Positions 34,961 through 45,537 of a stretch of DNA of 64,000 nucleotides are shown one piece after another (the first letter of the stretch is position 1; the number at the start of each line of letters is the position of its first letter). Position numbers and translations under genes: made by a program. The notes under the pieces were generated by a model that did no database searches, was not told where the DNA came from, and saw only the letters and a list, made by a program, of their open reading frames with translations. Origin of the DNA: Narthecium ossifragum (taxonomy: Eukaryota; Streptophyta; Magnoliopsida; Dioscoreales; Nartheciaceae); the NCBI GenBank assembly GCA_963920575.1, contig OY986973.1, forward strand, positions 19,139,851 through 19,203,850. The letters run 5' to 3'.

Positions 34961-37398
34961 TGTCACACCCCGACCCAGAAAACCCATATGGACAGAGGCG
35001 TGAGCAAACTGATCGCTCACAAACGTCGTCATTAAAACGTATGCAAAACGCAATTTAGAATTTATAATCCTTCAATCAATACTACTCTACAAACGTAGAA
35101 CAGTTGTGAGATCCGGAGTCGAACCACAGGGAAAGCTTGTTTAACAAAAGAAGAAATCAAATTAAATCTCTAAACTCAAGTCCTAAGGCGAAGAAAAGGA
35201 GTTTCAATGGTTTTGTTATCTAAGGAATTAAACTACTGAAAAAGCAATGAAAAGGTTGGGATAAATCAATGAGAGAAAACCTAGGGATTACTCAATCCAC
35301 TCTAATTTCACCTCTTGTATTCTCTAGTATCCTCTTGTTCTCTAATCTAGACATATGGAATCACGGCTTTTTAAGCTCGCATGAATCCCTAAAAGAACGC
35401 TCATGTTATCCTACGGCATAGTCTATCTTCGCTTAGCATAGACTGTCTTCGGACTTAACCTGAGTAGAATCTATCTTTGCTTAGCATAAACTATCTCAAA
35501 GGTATACACAAAAGCGACATTAAAATCATCCTACGAATCTCTACCATCAAGCACAACAATCAAGTAGGTCTGAATATACGTCGAGGAACTCTGTTCCCTC
35601 AACTCTTCATAAAATAAAACCATATTCATAGGATCATGTCTTTGAAAAGATAACAAGAATCAAACTAGAAAATACAAAGAAGATACACTAAAGCTTCATG
35701 AGATCCCTAAGTATAGAGTTTAGCTACTCATCTTTTGGATGAGATCCATGTATTCGATGAAGAAGGTTAGGGATCCACACCGCATCTCCGTCTTCTTCTC
35801 CAATCTGAATCTCTCTTTTTCTCTCTATGGAGGCTCCCTGTTTTCCAGCCACCAAACCCTTTTTATATCTTAATTCCCGGATTAGGGTTTTATGGTTAAG
35901 TTAGACCTCAAGTATAACTCGGAATTCCTAGTTCAACCCAGACAGCTTCTTCCAATCGCGACTGGGCTCCATCCGTCCAGAATTTGAGAATGAGTCCAAC
36001 ATAAAAGATGTAGATTTGGAAGTCTTCTGTCATATCCAGAAGAGTTTACAATATTTGGACTTATCTAGAATATTTGAAGAATATTCTCCTGGGCGTCGAC
36101 GGACAAGTCTTCCAGCAGCTAAATATCTTCATCTTCTTCAAAACTGCTATCAATCCATCAGGAATCTCTGAATGTGTCCAACATGAAAATTGTACATCTT
36201 GATGTCTTCTAGATGTCATCCAAATTTCAGAATATTTTGCTATAAGGATAATTTCTGATGAATATTATGCTAACAGTCGACAGAGCAGTGTATTTCAGCA
36301 TATTAACCGAATTTCTTGCATTTCTTCTCAAAACATGATTAAACCTGAAATCAACTAACAAGCTATCAAATACAAACACTCTAAGTCTAACAAAGGTAAA
36401 TTAAGGGGTTTAATTATGAATATTTAGTGACTCATCACAAACCTAAACTACAATCCAATCTGTGGTACACAATTTCGAATATTCACAACTAATTTGAACA
36501 ATTTAATCACAAAGACTGAATATAAAGAATTAACTATTACAATCCTCAATTTACATTAAATAATTATACAAACTCTTTCAAGTACACCAAATGGGGTTTC
36601 ATACAAATTCTTCCTTGAATTCGACAATTTATACATCAAGATTTGGAATTATAAATAAAACTGTAAATCAAAGAGTGTGAGATGAAATGACGACGACTCA
36701 TCGATCTCACGCACCAGCAGAAGTAGAGGCATCTCCAAAGTCCTAACCACCTGAACAAGAGGGAACTGCACATGTAGCTTTAAACGCAACCCAGCTAGAA
36801 TGAGCCACAAAGCTCAGTATGGATCTACTCTATGACACACACAAAGGAGGACAAAAACAACCGTGTCATCCTCCGCCTAAGGCTAAGGAGTGACCCAAGG
36901 CCTACACTGGCTTTACCGAATTCCCCAGGGTTACACCACCCTCACCCAACAGCGAAACAATGGGGACGATCCACTACGGGTACAGACACAGAGTTTGCAT
37001 ATTGCCGCTGCACTCACCGCCGACCCTCATCGTCTAACCATCCTTCAAACGGGGATACAAATCAGGGACATCGGCGTACGCACGCTCTTACCACTCGGCT
37101 CGAAAGGACCGCCACGACCTCTACACCTTAAGTAATGGAATATTCAAGTTCAACTACATAATAATCCCCGACAGATAGCGTAATCGATCAGAGACAAGAA
37201 TTACGTCGTAAACCACATTCTACCCAAGCCCAGTCCTAGGCTAGATCCGGCATACCCGAGTCGCACGGATCCGTGAAACATCTATTCGCCTACGTCCTAA
37301 CCTTATACTTCTAATACAAACAAAAGCACGAATGAGCAAGCACATATATAGAAACACAAGCATGCAACAATATGTCAGATCAACGTACAAGACTAGGC
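34961..37398 (-). mobile_element. LTR E, minus, interrupted by LTR F
   Basis: It starts TGTCACACCCCGACCC inside LTR D and resumes after LTR F at 36443. The part around 36800-37130 shares order and wording with LTR families A and B in reverse (CTCAGTATGGATCTACTCT, later CACGACCTCTACACC). The far end is lost where the inverted duplication begins near 37399. No coding region is seen. Confidence 0.6.
35010..36437 (-). mobile_element. Solo LTR F (1428 bp) with CAAAC duplication
   Basis: It starts TGATCGCTCACAAACG and ends GTGACTCATCA, flanked exactly by CAAAC at 35005-35009 and 36438-36442. The TGAT...ATCA ends and the phrase GGAGTCGAACCACAGGGAAA recall the LTRs at 1084 and 7910, so it may be a distant relative. 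Orientation is inferred from that resemblance. No internal region accompanies it. Confidence 0.85.
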
Positions 37399-37562
37399 AT
37401 AGCGCCTTTTACAGTTGGTTTCCAAAACGATTTGTTTTTACATTGCACCAAAAAGTGTACTACACTGCACCATACAATACACACAAGATAGACGCAACAT
37501 CATACAACGGACGGAGTTGGTGCTATACTGGAAGTATAGGTGCAACGGGACGAATGGGTGCT

Positions 37563-38060
37563 CTACAAGTCTTTTTGTTGTCCCCAAGTACCTTTCACCT
37601 CGAACAGCTTCGACGGCTCCTCATAGTCGCTACCAGCTTTCCAGTTATTCGTAAAATATATTTCCTCGTATGGGTCATACGTGTCGAAAGAAGGCCCATC
37701 TTCATGACTGCGTGTACATGGAGTTCACAAATCAGTACTCGTAAATGACCAAAAAATACACGTGTTTAGATTTATATGCATGCATAAATACGTGCGTGAG
37801 CTATTAATACACGTGAAAAGCCAAGGCCAACAGAGACTTCCTGCGTGAGATGTTTGTTTTTATTATTATTATTCTATCTACTCAAAAACCAATAGCATGA
37901 TGACAAGTGTAAAGGGATTATGATTTTCTCTTCATAGCTGCAATTTCCTTTTCAGCCCTATCTAGCTTGGCATTTGCCGCGGCCAGCTGCCCCCTAACCT
38001 GTTCACGTTGATATTCAGCAGCCTAATTTCCTCATCTTTTGAGATCCCGACGTGCAATTT
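37563..38060 (-). pseudogene. Gene-like remnant in left arm, unknown family
   Basis: On minus, one block ending at the stop 37918-37920 reads REQVRGQLAAANAKLDRAEK and then EIAAMKRKS, a short charged coiled-coil tail. About 200 bases further a second block (ending at a stop at 37563) reads HEDGPSFDTYDPYEEIYFTN, then NWKAGSDYEEPSKLFEV and more. Both blocks recur in the right arm with mostly conservative changes. They look like exons or the end of a transposon-carried gene. I do not recognise the family. Confidence 0.4.
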
Positions 38061-38119
38061 TGAAGAACTCCGATTTTACCTGTGTTCCAGAGTAAACATC
38101 ACATAGTTACTAGACATGT

Positions 38120-38485
38120 ACGAACAAACGCACAGAAATGCAGAACGCGTGCACTATCATGCGTACAAAATAATACACGTTCTAGTATACATGTATAACC
38201 AGTAACGAAGGAAAAAACACATAGAAGAAAACATGTTCACGTTGATATCCGCCACATGTATATTTTTAAGCTGTGTGTCAGACGTTTAATGCGACGGGAC
38301 GTGACAACATTTAATCCGTTATGGGGCATGCATGCATGGATGGCCGGCATGTATAGATAGGCGTAGTTTTGGAATAAGAGTTGTTTGAGGTCCTATTATG
38401 CAAACAATTAGGACATTGTGTCTTGAAGTGTAAAAAGTTGAGCGGAGGTCGTATTTGACAAAAAAAAAATTCGGACTCTCCTGTT
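38120..38485. repeat. Terminal inverted repeat of element E1 (left, truncated copy)
   Basis: This matches both ends of the E1 element in the right arm. It contains TGCGTACAAAATAATACACG, TTTAATGCGACGGGACG and GGAATAAGAGTTGTTTGAGG. The site GTCCTATTATGCAAAC at 38389-38405 is the uninterrupted version of the place where the Harbinger element sits in the other arm. Confidence 0.75.
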
Positions 38486-38778
38486 TTTTATTTTGTTACG
38501 CAGGTTTAGTTTAGTTATCATAAAACAACACCAATGAGTCTCTCTAGGTTGTAAAACTAATATAATAAGAGAGCCAATTTACATTATGTTATAATTTATA
38601 GTTCATCATGTCTGCAGGTGTAATTTACGGTTATGGTTACTTTGTAATGCCGGCGTACTTTAATTATAGAGAGAGGCAATAGAAAGCTCTAGGTTACAAT
38701 ATTATTATAATAAAAGAGTCGTGTACTAATAATTCACATCGGGACTGCATGTATAGGTTACAACTAATAAATAAACTA

Positions 38779-38950
38779 GAAAAAAGATTTATATACATGT
38801 CATTTCAGCTATATACATTGCACATGGGTGAGGTGGTCATGTATTATTGGCTTACGTGATAGGGACCAGTGGATGTGAGTAAATCTGGACCGTTGAATGT
38901 GACCATGTACGATGCACATACCTATATGACATGTACCCCAATCACTTCTC
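38779..38950. mobile_element. Mutator-type MITE with 9-bp target duplication
   Basis: The 172-bp element is flanked by exact AATAAACTA copies (38770-38778 and 38951-38959). The ends are inverted: GAAAAAAGATTTATATACAT against, in reverse complement, GAGAAGTGATTGGGGTACAT. The matching place in the right arm (about 46513-46534) has a single AATAAACTA and no insert, so this is a filled site with a known empty site. Nine-base duplications point to the Mutator superfamily. Confidence 0.9.
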
Positions 38951-39942
38951 AATAAACTATCATGCTGGTGACATTTGAACGACATGCCCTGCTTTATCGA
39001 CTGACATATGGCTACTCTACGCATGAAAGGGCTCATTTATAAACTAGACTTAATAGAGTTTTCAAAATTGATGCGTCCGATCTCTTTGAGCTATTTGCTT
39101 ACATGGAGGATGGAAATTGCTATAAAATCTGAAAAAGTAAGCTAAAAATATCATTAGAGGTGGCTTCCTGGTCCAATCGATTTATTACTGTTTATCTTAT
39201 TAATAACAATTATATCAGTATGAAAATAATGGAGTGGTAACCGCATGACTTAAGAATTTTCTACTTTCTGTTAGGTCAAGTAAAATTGAAAATTGAGAAT
39301 TTACATGCATACAAATGGTCACTTTCTAAATTTATGTGTCTTATATCTATTATATAAGATCATGTGTATTCTTTCATGCGACCGAGGATGCCTGATTCAA
39401 GTTATGCTTAAATATATCAAGTGATCGAGATGAAGTCACGTGAAAGGGAGTAGTGGGGGGTGGTTTTTGGGTGGTTAGGAGAGAGAGAGTAGTAGTGGGG
39501 GTGGTGGTTACCAGTGTTAGCCTATTTGGTGGCAAGGGGGGCCACCTAGTAACTTATCGGAAGCAAAAAGTTATATTTTCCTTTTTGTCTTCTTTGTTAT
39601 GGAAAAAATGACAATTTTTCTTTTATATGCACAACTAAAAGTGGAAATTTATTCGAGTAGAACCTCTCGTTCTCTCCCTATCTCCTTTTTCATTTTGTGA
39701 AACTACACACCATATTTTTTTTCTCGTGGATTTTATCTTTTATTCCCAGTTAAAAAGACTAGAATTTGAAGATTTTGGACTTTGGAGTAGAATTAAATCG
39801 AGTGACGGAGGGGAGAGGTACTAATTACTATTGGAGGATGATTTTTTTACATTTTAAATTCAATCATCTTTTGAATTTGCAATTTAGGACCGATCTGATT
39901 TCCACTTACAATTTAGGCCACAACCCAACATTTGGGACAGTT

Positions 39943-40955
39943 TTTCCCCTATTAAATGCTCCATGCCATCGTCTTTCACCGCTAACAGTGCAATTAATGT
40001 GCGTCAATCGCGCTCTCTCTCTCCTGGCAACGAGACGAGACGTTCTCTGAGAGTGAAAAAGAATATATATGTGTAGGAAACAATGGTAGGATTCCATGTA
40101 TATTACACAATAATACAATTAAATAACTTTGGAATACCCGTAACGACATGTAGCGAGCACCAAGACCGCTAGAGGGACGGAGGGGATTACGAACGCCTAG
40201 GGGATCCTGAGGAGACAACAAAGGAGGCTTGAGGTGTGCAGCGAGGTAGGAGGGGTGCGACAAGGCCGGAGGAAGGCGGAGAAGGGCGAAGGGGGGCGGC
40301 GAGACCGAAGGAGGGCACAACGATGGGGTCAAGGGTTTGGAGGCCACGGATCAACTCCATCGAATGCCTCAAGGACGGTGGACCAACACCACCAGCGACG
40401 AGGACCGGATTCATGAGGCATGAGGGAGCCGGAGAAGCCACCGAACATCGGGTCGACATCCTCGAGGAGGATGCGGGGGCGGAGAATCCTGATTTTGCAA
40501 AACGAAATCCGGCTTTTTTGATGAAATACAAAGATATTAAGATGGAGTTCCAACACTTGGGGAATACAGAGGAACCAAGAAATAATGCACATGGATCTCC
40601 TTTGGTAAAAAAAAAATATAAGCTCATATATATAAAAAAGAATCATATACGTGAGAAACAATTGTAGGGTTCACTGTATATTACACAGGAATCCCATTAA
40701 CGACATGTAGTGAGCTCCAAGACCGCTGGAGGGACGGAGGGGATCACGAACGCCTGAGGAGACAAAAAAGGAGGCTCAAGGCGTGCGGCAAGGCCAGAGG
40801 AGTGCTGCCATGCCAGACGAGTGCGGGGAGGTCAGAGGAGGGCGGAGAGACCAAAGGAGGGCACGACGACGGAGTCAAGGGTTAGAAGACCACGGATCGA
40901 TGCCATCAAGGGCCTTAAGGCCCATGAACCACCACCACCAGTGAGGAGGACCACT
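39943..40955. mobile_element. Element E2, left copy, truncated
   Basis: It begins at the CAGTTTTTCCCCTATTAAAT end shared with the E2 copy in the right arm. It contains a GC-rich block twice over in diverged form: AAGACCGCTGGAGGGACGGAG with GGTTTGGAGGCCACGGATC-type sequence around 40160-40460, and again around 40700-40920. Open frames exist on both strands because the block is GC-rich; none has a recognisable domain. GC-rich inserts in a TIR element recall Pack-MULE gene capture. Confidence 0.55.
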
Positions 40956-41004
40956 AGTGTTTGTAAAATCAAAAGTAAATGCAGTTTTCTAACTATTCTA
41001 GCAT

Positions 41005-41203
41005 GTTTTGGGTACTACCGTTTCTCCATACTATCATCATACCAACAAATGAGATCTAAATAGATCTCTCATCCAACGGTTGAGATCACTAATAAAGTGT
41101 TGACTGGGATTCTGATACTAATGATCTCAACCATTGGATGAGAACTGTTTCGATCTCATATGTTGATATGATGGTAGTATAGAGAAACGATAGGATCCAA
41201 ACT
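41005..41203. mobile_element. Foldback MITE
   Basis: Two inverted arms (41005-41090 and 41121-41203) match: TCATCCAACGGTTGAGATCA against, in reverse complement, TCATCCAATGGTTGAGATCA. Outer parts are similar too (CCGTTTCTCCATACTATCATC). The element has no coding content. A target duplication was not identified with confidence. Confidence 0.75.
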
Positions 41204-41511
41204 TGACTCATATTTGTCTTATGGAGGCTGTTCATTCACATAATTTACGTTGTAGATTTGGGTCCCTAATGGTTAATAATGGACAATACAAATAGATAAT
41301 TAGCACATTATCACTAAAGGTTTTCCTATTTTAATGAATCAAAGTCATGATTTTTATCGAACTCCCCAACATTAACTGCTTGATTTTATTCAATGCAAAT
41401 GAAAAAAAAGAAAGAAAAACACGACATACAACAACAATCCTGTTTAACTATCTCAGATATTCTCCTTGGGATATAGCAAATAGATTCTTCATCCAGTCCT
41501 CATGACTGCGG
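41204..41511. other. Downstream of the defensin-like gene
   Basis: No gene is seen. This should contain the 3' untranslated region of the minus-strand defensin-like gene; an AATAAA-like signal was not assigned with confidence. Confidence 0.4.
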
Positions 41512-41855
41512 CTATTTGCAGAGCACGGTGCACTTGCAGATGTCAGTGCCGTAACAACTTGCTCCGGCTGCGTTGCCCCCATACTTAACCAAGCAGAGAG
41601 AGGTGCAGTCCGACGGCGAGCAGCCATTGAGGGGCAAATACTCATCGGTGCTACAGTCTTCCTCCGGCACAGCAGTAGCTGCTGCTTCTTTACACAGTGG
41701 TTCTAAAATAAAATCATAGCACGAGTCCTCTATCAAAGATAGACATTAATATAGTCACAAGAAAGCTAGTAGATGTGCATAGGTTACTTACGTAAAGAGA
41801 ACATGAGAACAATGGCTACAAGAAGAAGAGACTGTCCTGGCTGGGACTTCTTCAT
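41512..41855 (-). CDS. Secreted defensin-like cysteine-rich peptide (2 exons)
   Basis: Exon 1 (41855-41792) begins MKKSQPG and continues with a hydrophobic run (SLLLVAIVLMFSL), a signal peptide. A GT-AG intron (41791-41703) interrupts codon 22 after its first base, and exon 2 (41702-41512) encodes the mature part, for 84 residues in all. After one extra Cys near the cleavage region, eight cysteines follow the spacing C-x10-C-x4-C-x3-C-x12-C-x5-C-x-C-x3-C. The CxxxC and CxC pair is the signature of the cysteine-stabilised alpha-beta fold. An intron just after the signal peptide is typical of plant defensin-like genes. Members act in defence or in pollen signalling; which applies here is unknown. 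It sits alone at the centre of the inverted duplication. Confidence 0.9.
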
Positions 41856-42061
41856 GGCTTCTTTCTGAGAAGATGTGATATATGATGCGCTATTATACGA
41901 GAAGAAGGGTACTGTAATATATATAGGCAAGAGGAGCACTGTAGTTTAAGAAAGAGGATAATGAAAGATCTATGGGTATCTTAATTTTTAAAGAGGATCG
42001 TTGGTCTTCCTAATTTACTTCTAAGTTTGCTATATATTTAACTTTAGGAATAGTTTTATGA
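41856..42061. promoter_or_regulatory. Upstream region of the defensin-like gene
   Basis: On minus, CTATATATATTACAGTACCC lies about 65 bases before the ATG and could serve as a TATA element (TATATATA near 41915-41925). The promoter space before the Helitron at 42062 is only about 200 bases, so the Helitron may border or contribute regulatory sequence. Confidence 0.45.
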
Positions 42062-42471
42062 TATCAACCTTATAAGGAGCAATAATGGTTAACATGCATT
42101 AATTCATATCCCCTAAGTTTATTTATATATATTCTCTAAGTTTGCTTTATATAAACCTGCATTAATTCATATCAACCTAAGTTTTATTAATATTATCTTA
42201 TGCAATATGCAAAGACTTATATTTATTTTATATACCATAAGTTAGACTTATAATATTTTATTTTATATTTTATATTTTATTGGCTATGTTTTATGGTGGC
42301 AGTGAACCAAAAGCTATGACCAACCTTCGAACCCTGAACCACCTATGGGTCAACACAGCCGTCTAACCAGACAAACTACAGGGAGTTTGTTAAAATTTTA
42401 TATTAACAATAACTAAAAACTGTGCCAGAGGCACAGGTGAGTATAAAAACTGTGGCACATGTGAGTACTAG
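42062..42471 (+). mobile_element. Non-autonomous Helitron, family 1, copy B
   Basis: It starts TC after A with the same 5' phrase as 20403-20779 and ends GTGAGTA then CTAG followed by T. The terminal hairpin region is duplicated: TGTGCCAGAGGCACAGGTGA is followed about 25 bases on by a weaker TGTGGCACATGTGAGTA. It is 410 bp against 377 bp for copy A, mainly because of this duplication and a short TATTTTA repeat. Confidence 0.75.
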
Positions 42472-42607
42472 TCAATCCTATTAGTTTATTTATATGTATA
42501 TTTTCCTAAGTTAACTTTGTATATTTTTATCATCTTCTCTAGGTTAGTTTTAAATATACATCCTTATAATCATAAGCCAAGAGATTAGTTTTAAATATAC
42601 ATACTTA

Positions 42608-42817
42608 TCTATCTTATAAGATCCAAGGTAGTTACTTTTATGACTCATCATCTGAGTCATAAACTTATACACACATGACATACACGTGGCATACACGTGG
42701 TATAAAATTATAATTAAAAAACAAAAAAAAGGATAGTGGCTGATGTGGCGTAAGTTATAATAGAGATAGTGGGGGCGGACAGTTAGTCGTGCCAGGTGGC
42801 ACGGGCCCACCACCTAG
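42608..42817 (+). mobile_element. Non-autonomous Helitron, family 2, copy B (210 bp)
   Basis: It starts TCTATCTTATAAGATCC after A and ends with the same CGTGCCAGGTGGCACG hairpin, ten bases, CTAG and T. Its length equals copy A exactly. Here it stands alone, separated by about 136 bases from family 1, unlike the head-to-tail arrangement at 20780. Confidence 0.82.
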
Positions 42818-43700
42818 TATAATATAAAGAGAGATCTCAACGTATCTTATTTTCCAATGGAATTTTCCTTAAGTTGGGTATCTCTTAAATTTCAATCCAA
42901 TCTCACGGCTCAACTAATAAAAAAAAAAGACATTAAAAAACAAAAAATGTTGATAAAGGTGTTCCATTGTCACTGAGTAAAGCTTGGCACGAGCTGAAGA
43001 TGTACGAAGCTCCTACTGAATTTTTTTGGTCATCAATTAAGGTGGTCATAAAGATTGATAAGCAAAGATCTCTCGGTTGTAAGCCCGTTTGATATGTTTA
43101 TAGAAAAAATGGGGTTAACGGAGAATAGGGTTAGAAAAAGTGGGATTAAGGAACGAGGATAAGAAAAAATAGAGTGATGCTAGTAGGTGAAATGGGGATA
43201 AATTAGTAATGATTATTTTTTATGTTTGGGGATAGGAATGGGGTTATCCCCCTAACCTCATATCAAACAGAGGCTTAGATTATTTTTTAGTAAGAGGATC
43301 GTTGGTCCAATTTAGTTCTAATTTTTGCTATCTAACATTGCGAATAAATTAGATGAAATGGGGATAAATTAGTAATAGATTATTTTTTAGTAAGAGGATC
43401 ATTGGTCTAATTTAGTTCTAATTTTTGCTATCTAACATTGCGAATATTCTTAATTATGATTTATATGTTTATTAATTTTCCTATGAAATATATATATTTG
43501 CCCTAATTTGGGTCTCTCTTAACAATCAATAAGGCTAATTTGGATGTCATCAAGGTGGTCTCAAAGATTAGACATAATTTAGTTGATGGTAAGTGGATGC
43601 ATGGATTAGTTGTCAATCGGGCTGAGTCCAATCTGGATTTGGATCTGACATGATTAGATTCGATCGCGCTCATGTGGCCTAAAGGTATAAGCCATTGATT
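42818..43700. other. AT-rich intergenic with a local duplication
   Basis: No gene is seen. About 68 bases starting GATTATTTTTTAGTAAGAGG occur at 43279 and again at 43378, each ending CTATCTAACATTGCGAAT; part of this also resembles 41990-42050. It is a local duplication of spacer sequence. Confidence 0.55.
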
Positions 43701-44006
43701 GAAATTTGAGTTTGACCGCTCTTATATATTGAAGTATGTCCTACACTTATCCAATTAGATTCGATCAATCTGATAAAAAAATCGGCCATCAAATCTGGCC
43801 TGTCATGTCCACATTAGGTAAGTCAGCATCTTCAAAGTTCTGCGTTCGCCAAGTCCGATCGCTCGCTTGCTACGTTCTTCCTGTTTTTCATAATGTGGAC
43901 ATGACAGGCCAGATTTGATGGCCGAGGTTTTTATCAGATTGATCGAATCTAATTGGATTCGTGTAGGACATACTACGATATATAAGAGCGGTCAAACTCA
44001 AATTTA
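43701..44006. mobile_element. Foldback element with 116-bp arms
   Basis: Arms 43701-43816 and 43891-44006 are near-perfect inverted copies (AAATTTGAGTTTGACCGCTC, later AATTAGATTCGATCAATCTG and GGCCATCAAATCTGGCCTGT), separated by 74 bases. It has no coding capacity. It is a MITE-like hairpin. The target duplication is unclear. Confidence 0.85.
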
Positions 44007-44149
44007 AATTTAACAGATAATTACCGTGTAGTCTCTTTAGCAAATCTTATTTGCTCTACAATCCTCTCATCAAGTTGTTAAGTCATTTACTCCTTTTTTG
44101 TCAGCTATAAATTTTAATATCTAAAATGCTCTTTTATCATCCTCTCTCT

Positions 44150-44286
44150 CCAGTAGATTAGAGGGAACCCTCGTTTAGAGAAACCAGTAGATTAGAGTGA
44201 ATCATCGCCAAAATGTTTTCGCACTTAGTTAGGTTCTAGTTTGCGTTTCTCGGGCCGGTTGGGTCTTTGCGGGTCGGGGTGCGACA
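44150..44286 (+). mobile_element. 3' end fragment of the LTR A family
   Basis: The phrase CCAGTAGATTAGAGGGAACC occurs, followed by GTTAGGTTCTAGTTTGCGTT and GGTTGGGTCTTTGCGGGTCG, ending GCGACA. It parallels the last 110 bases of LTR A (31250-31352). The GTAGATTAGAG phrase is present twice, 36 bases apart. It is a truncated relic. Confidence 0.7.
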
Positions 44287-45537
44287 GTTTTTCCCCCATT
44301 AAATGCTCCCTGCCATCGTCTCTCACCGCTGACAATCTCTCCTCAAGCTCCCATCCTCTCTCTTGGATCCGGGGGGCCTCAGATGCAGTGTGCATCGATT
44401 AATCAACCAATGCACACACCAGCCATTGGATCTTGATTGTGAGCCTCGAGCAGATTAACGAGGAAATGGTGCGGACCACATGCGACGGGATGCAGATGGA
44501 GGCGGTGGCGGAGGATGGGGATGGGATGCGGCGGGGCTTCTCCAATCCCCCATACCCCATGGATCTGGTCCTCCTGACTGGTGGTGGTGGTCTATAGGCT
44601 TTAAGGCCCTTGATGGTATAGATCCGTGGTCTTCTAACCCCTGACGTCTTCGTCGTGCCCTCCTTTGGTCTCTCTGCCCTCCTCTGAGCTCCCCGCACCC
44701 CTCTGGCATGGCGGCACTCCTCTGGCCTTGCCGCACGCCTTGAGCCTCCTTTGTTGTCTCCTCATGCGTTCGTGATCCCCTCCGTCCCTCCAGCGGTCTT
44801 GGTGCTCACTACATGTCGTTAAGAGTATTCCAAAATTATTTAATGGGATTCCTGTGTAATATATAGGGAACCCTACCATTGTTTCTCACGTATATGATTC
44901 TTTTTTTATATATGAGCTTAATACTTTTTTATACTAAAGAAGATCCATGTGCATTATTTCTTGGTTCCTCTGTATTCCCAAGTAAAGTGCTGGAACTCCA
45001 TCTTAATATCTTCGTATTTCATCAAAAAGGACGGATTTCGTTTTGCAATATCAGGATTCTCCGCCCTGGCATCCTCCTCGAGGATGTCGACCTGATGACC
45101 CGTGGCTTCTCCGGCTCCCCCTTGCCTCATGGGTCCGGTCCTCCTCACTAGTGGCGTTGGTCCACCGGCCTTGAGACATTCGATGGCGTCGATCCGTGGC
45201 CTCCAAACCCTTGACGCCATCGTTGTGCCCTCCATCGGTCTCGCCGCCCCCCTTCGCCCTTCGCCGCCTTCCTCCGGCCTTGTCGCACCCCTCCTACCTT
45301 GCCGCACACCTCGAGCCTCCTTTGTTGTCTCCTCAAGATCCCCCTAGGCGTTCGTAATCCCGTCCGTCCCTCCAGCGGTCTTGGTGCTCGCTACATGTCA
45401 TTACGGGTATTCCAAAGTTATTTAATTGTATTCTTGTGTAATATACAGGGAATCCTACCATTGTTTCCTGACGCACGTTAATTGCACTGTCAGCGGTGAA
45501 AGACGATGGCATGGAGCATTTAATAGGGGTAAAACTG
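44285..45537. mobile_element. Element E2, right copy, with terminal inverted repeats
   Basis: Its ends are inverted: CAGTTTTTCCCCCATTAAAT at 44285 and, in reverse complement from 45537, CAGTTTTACCCCTATTAAAT. Both continue with GCTCC.TGCCATCGTCT. Between them lies a GC-rich duplicated block, inverted with respect to the left-arm copy at 39943. Around 44460-44560 it has sequence absent from the left copy. Open frames on either strand are GC by-products without known domains. A Pack-MULE-like carrier is a reasonable guess. Confidence 0.6.

Larger units (their letters stand above)
37399..40955. repeat. Left arm of a large inverted duplication
   Basis: This segment is repeated in reverse complement at 44566-56570 once the 8.7-kb Harbinger insertion there is removed. 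Matching landmarks include GAGTCGTGTACTAATAATTC (38716 against 46580), the CTATTAAATGCTCC block (39950 against 45520), and the gene-like remnant HEDG..FDTYDP. It is about 3.4 kb after subtracting a 172-bp MITE. Outward of 37399 the two flanks differ. Confidence 0.88.

Noticed and set aside
36832..37131. Plus-strand open frames in LTR E
   Set aside because: The sequence matches LTR families A and B in reverse, which are non-coding there; no domain was found.
40187..40667. Open frames on both strands in element E2 (also 44954-45347)
   Set aside because: The GC-rich captured-like block gives open frames in several directions. The two arm copies do not favour one frame, and no domain was seen.
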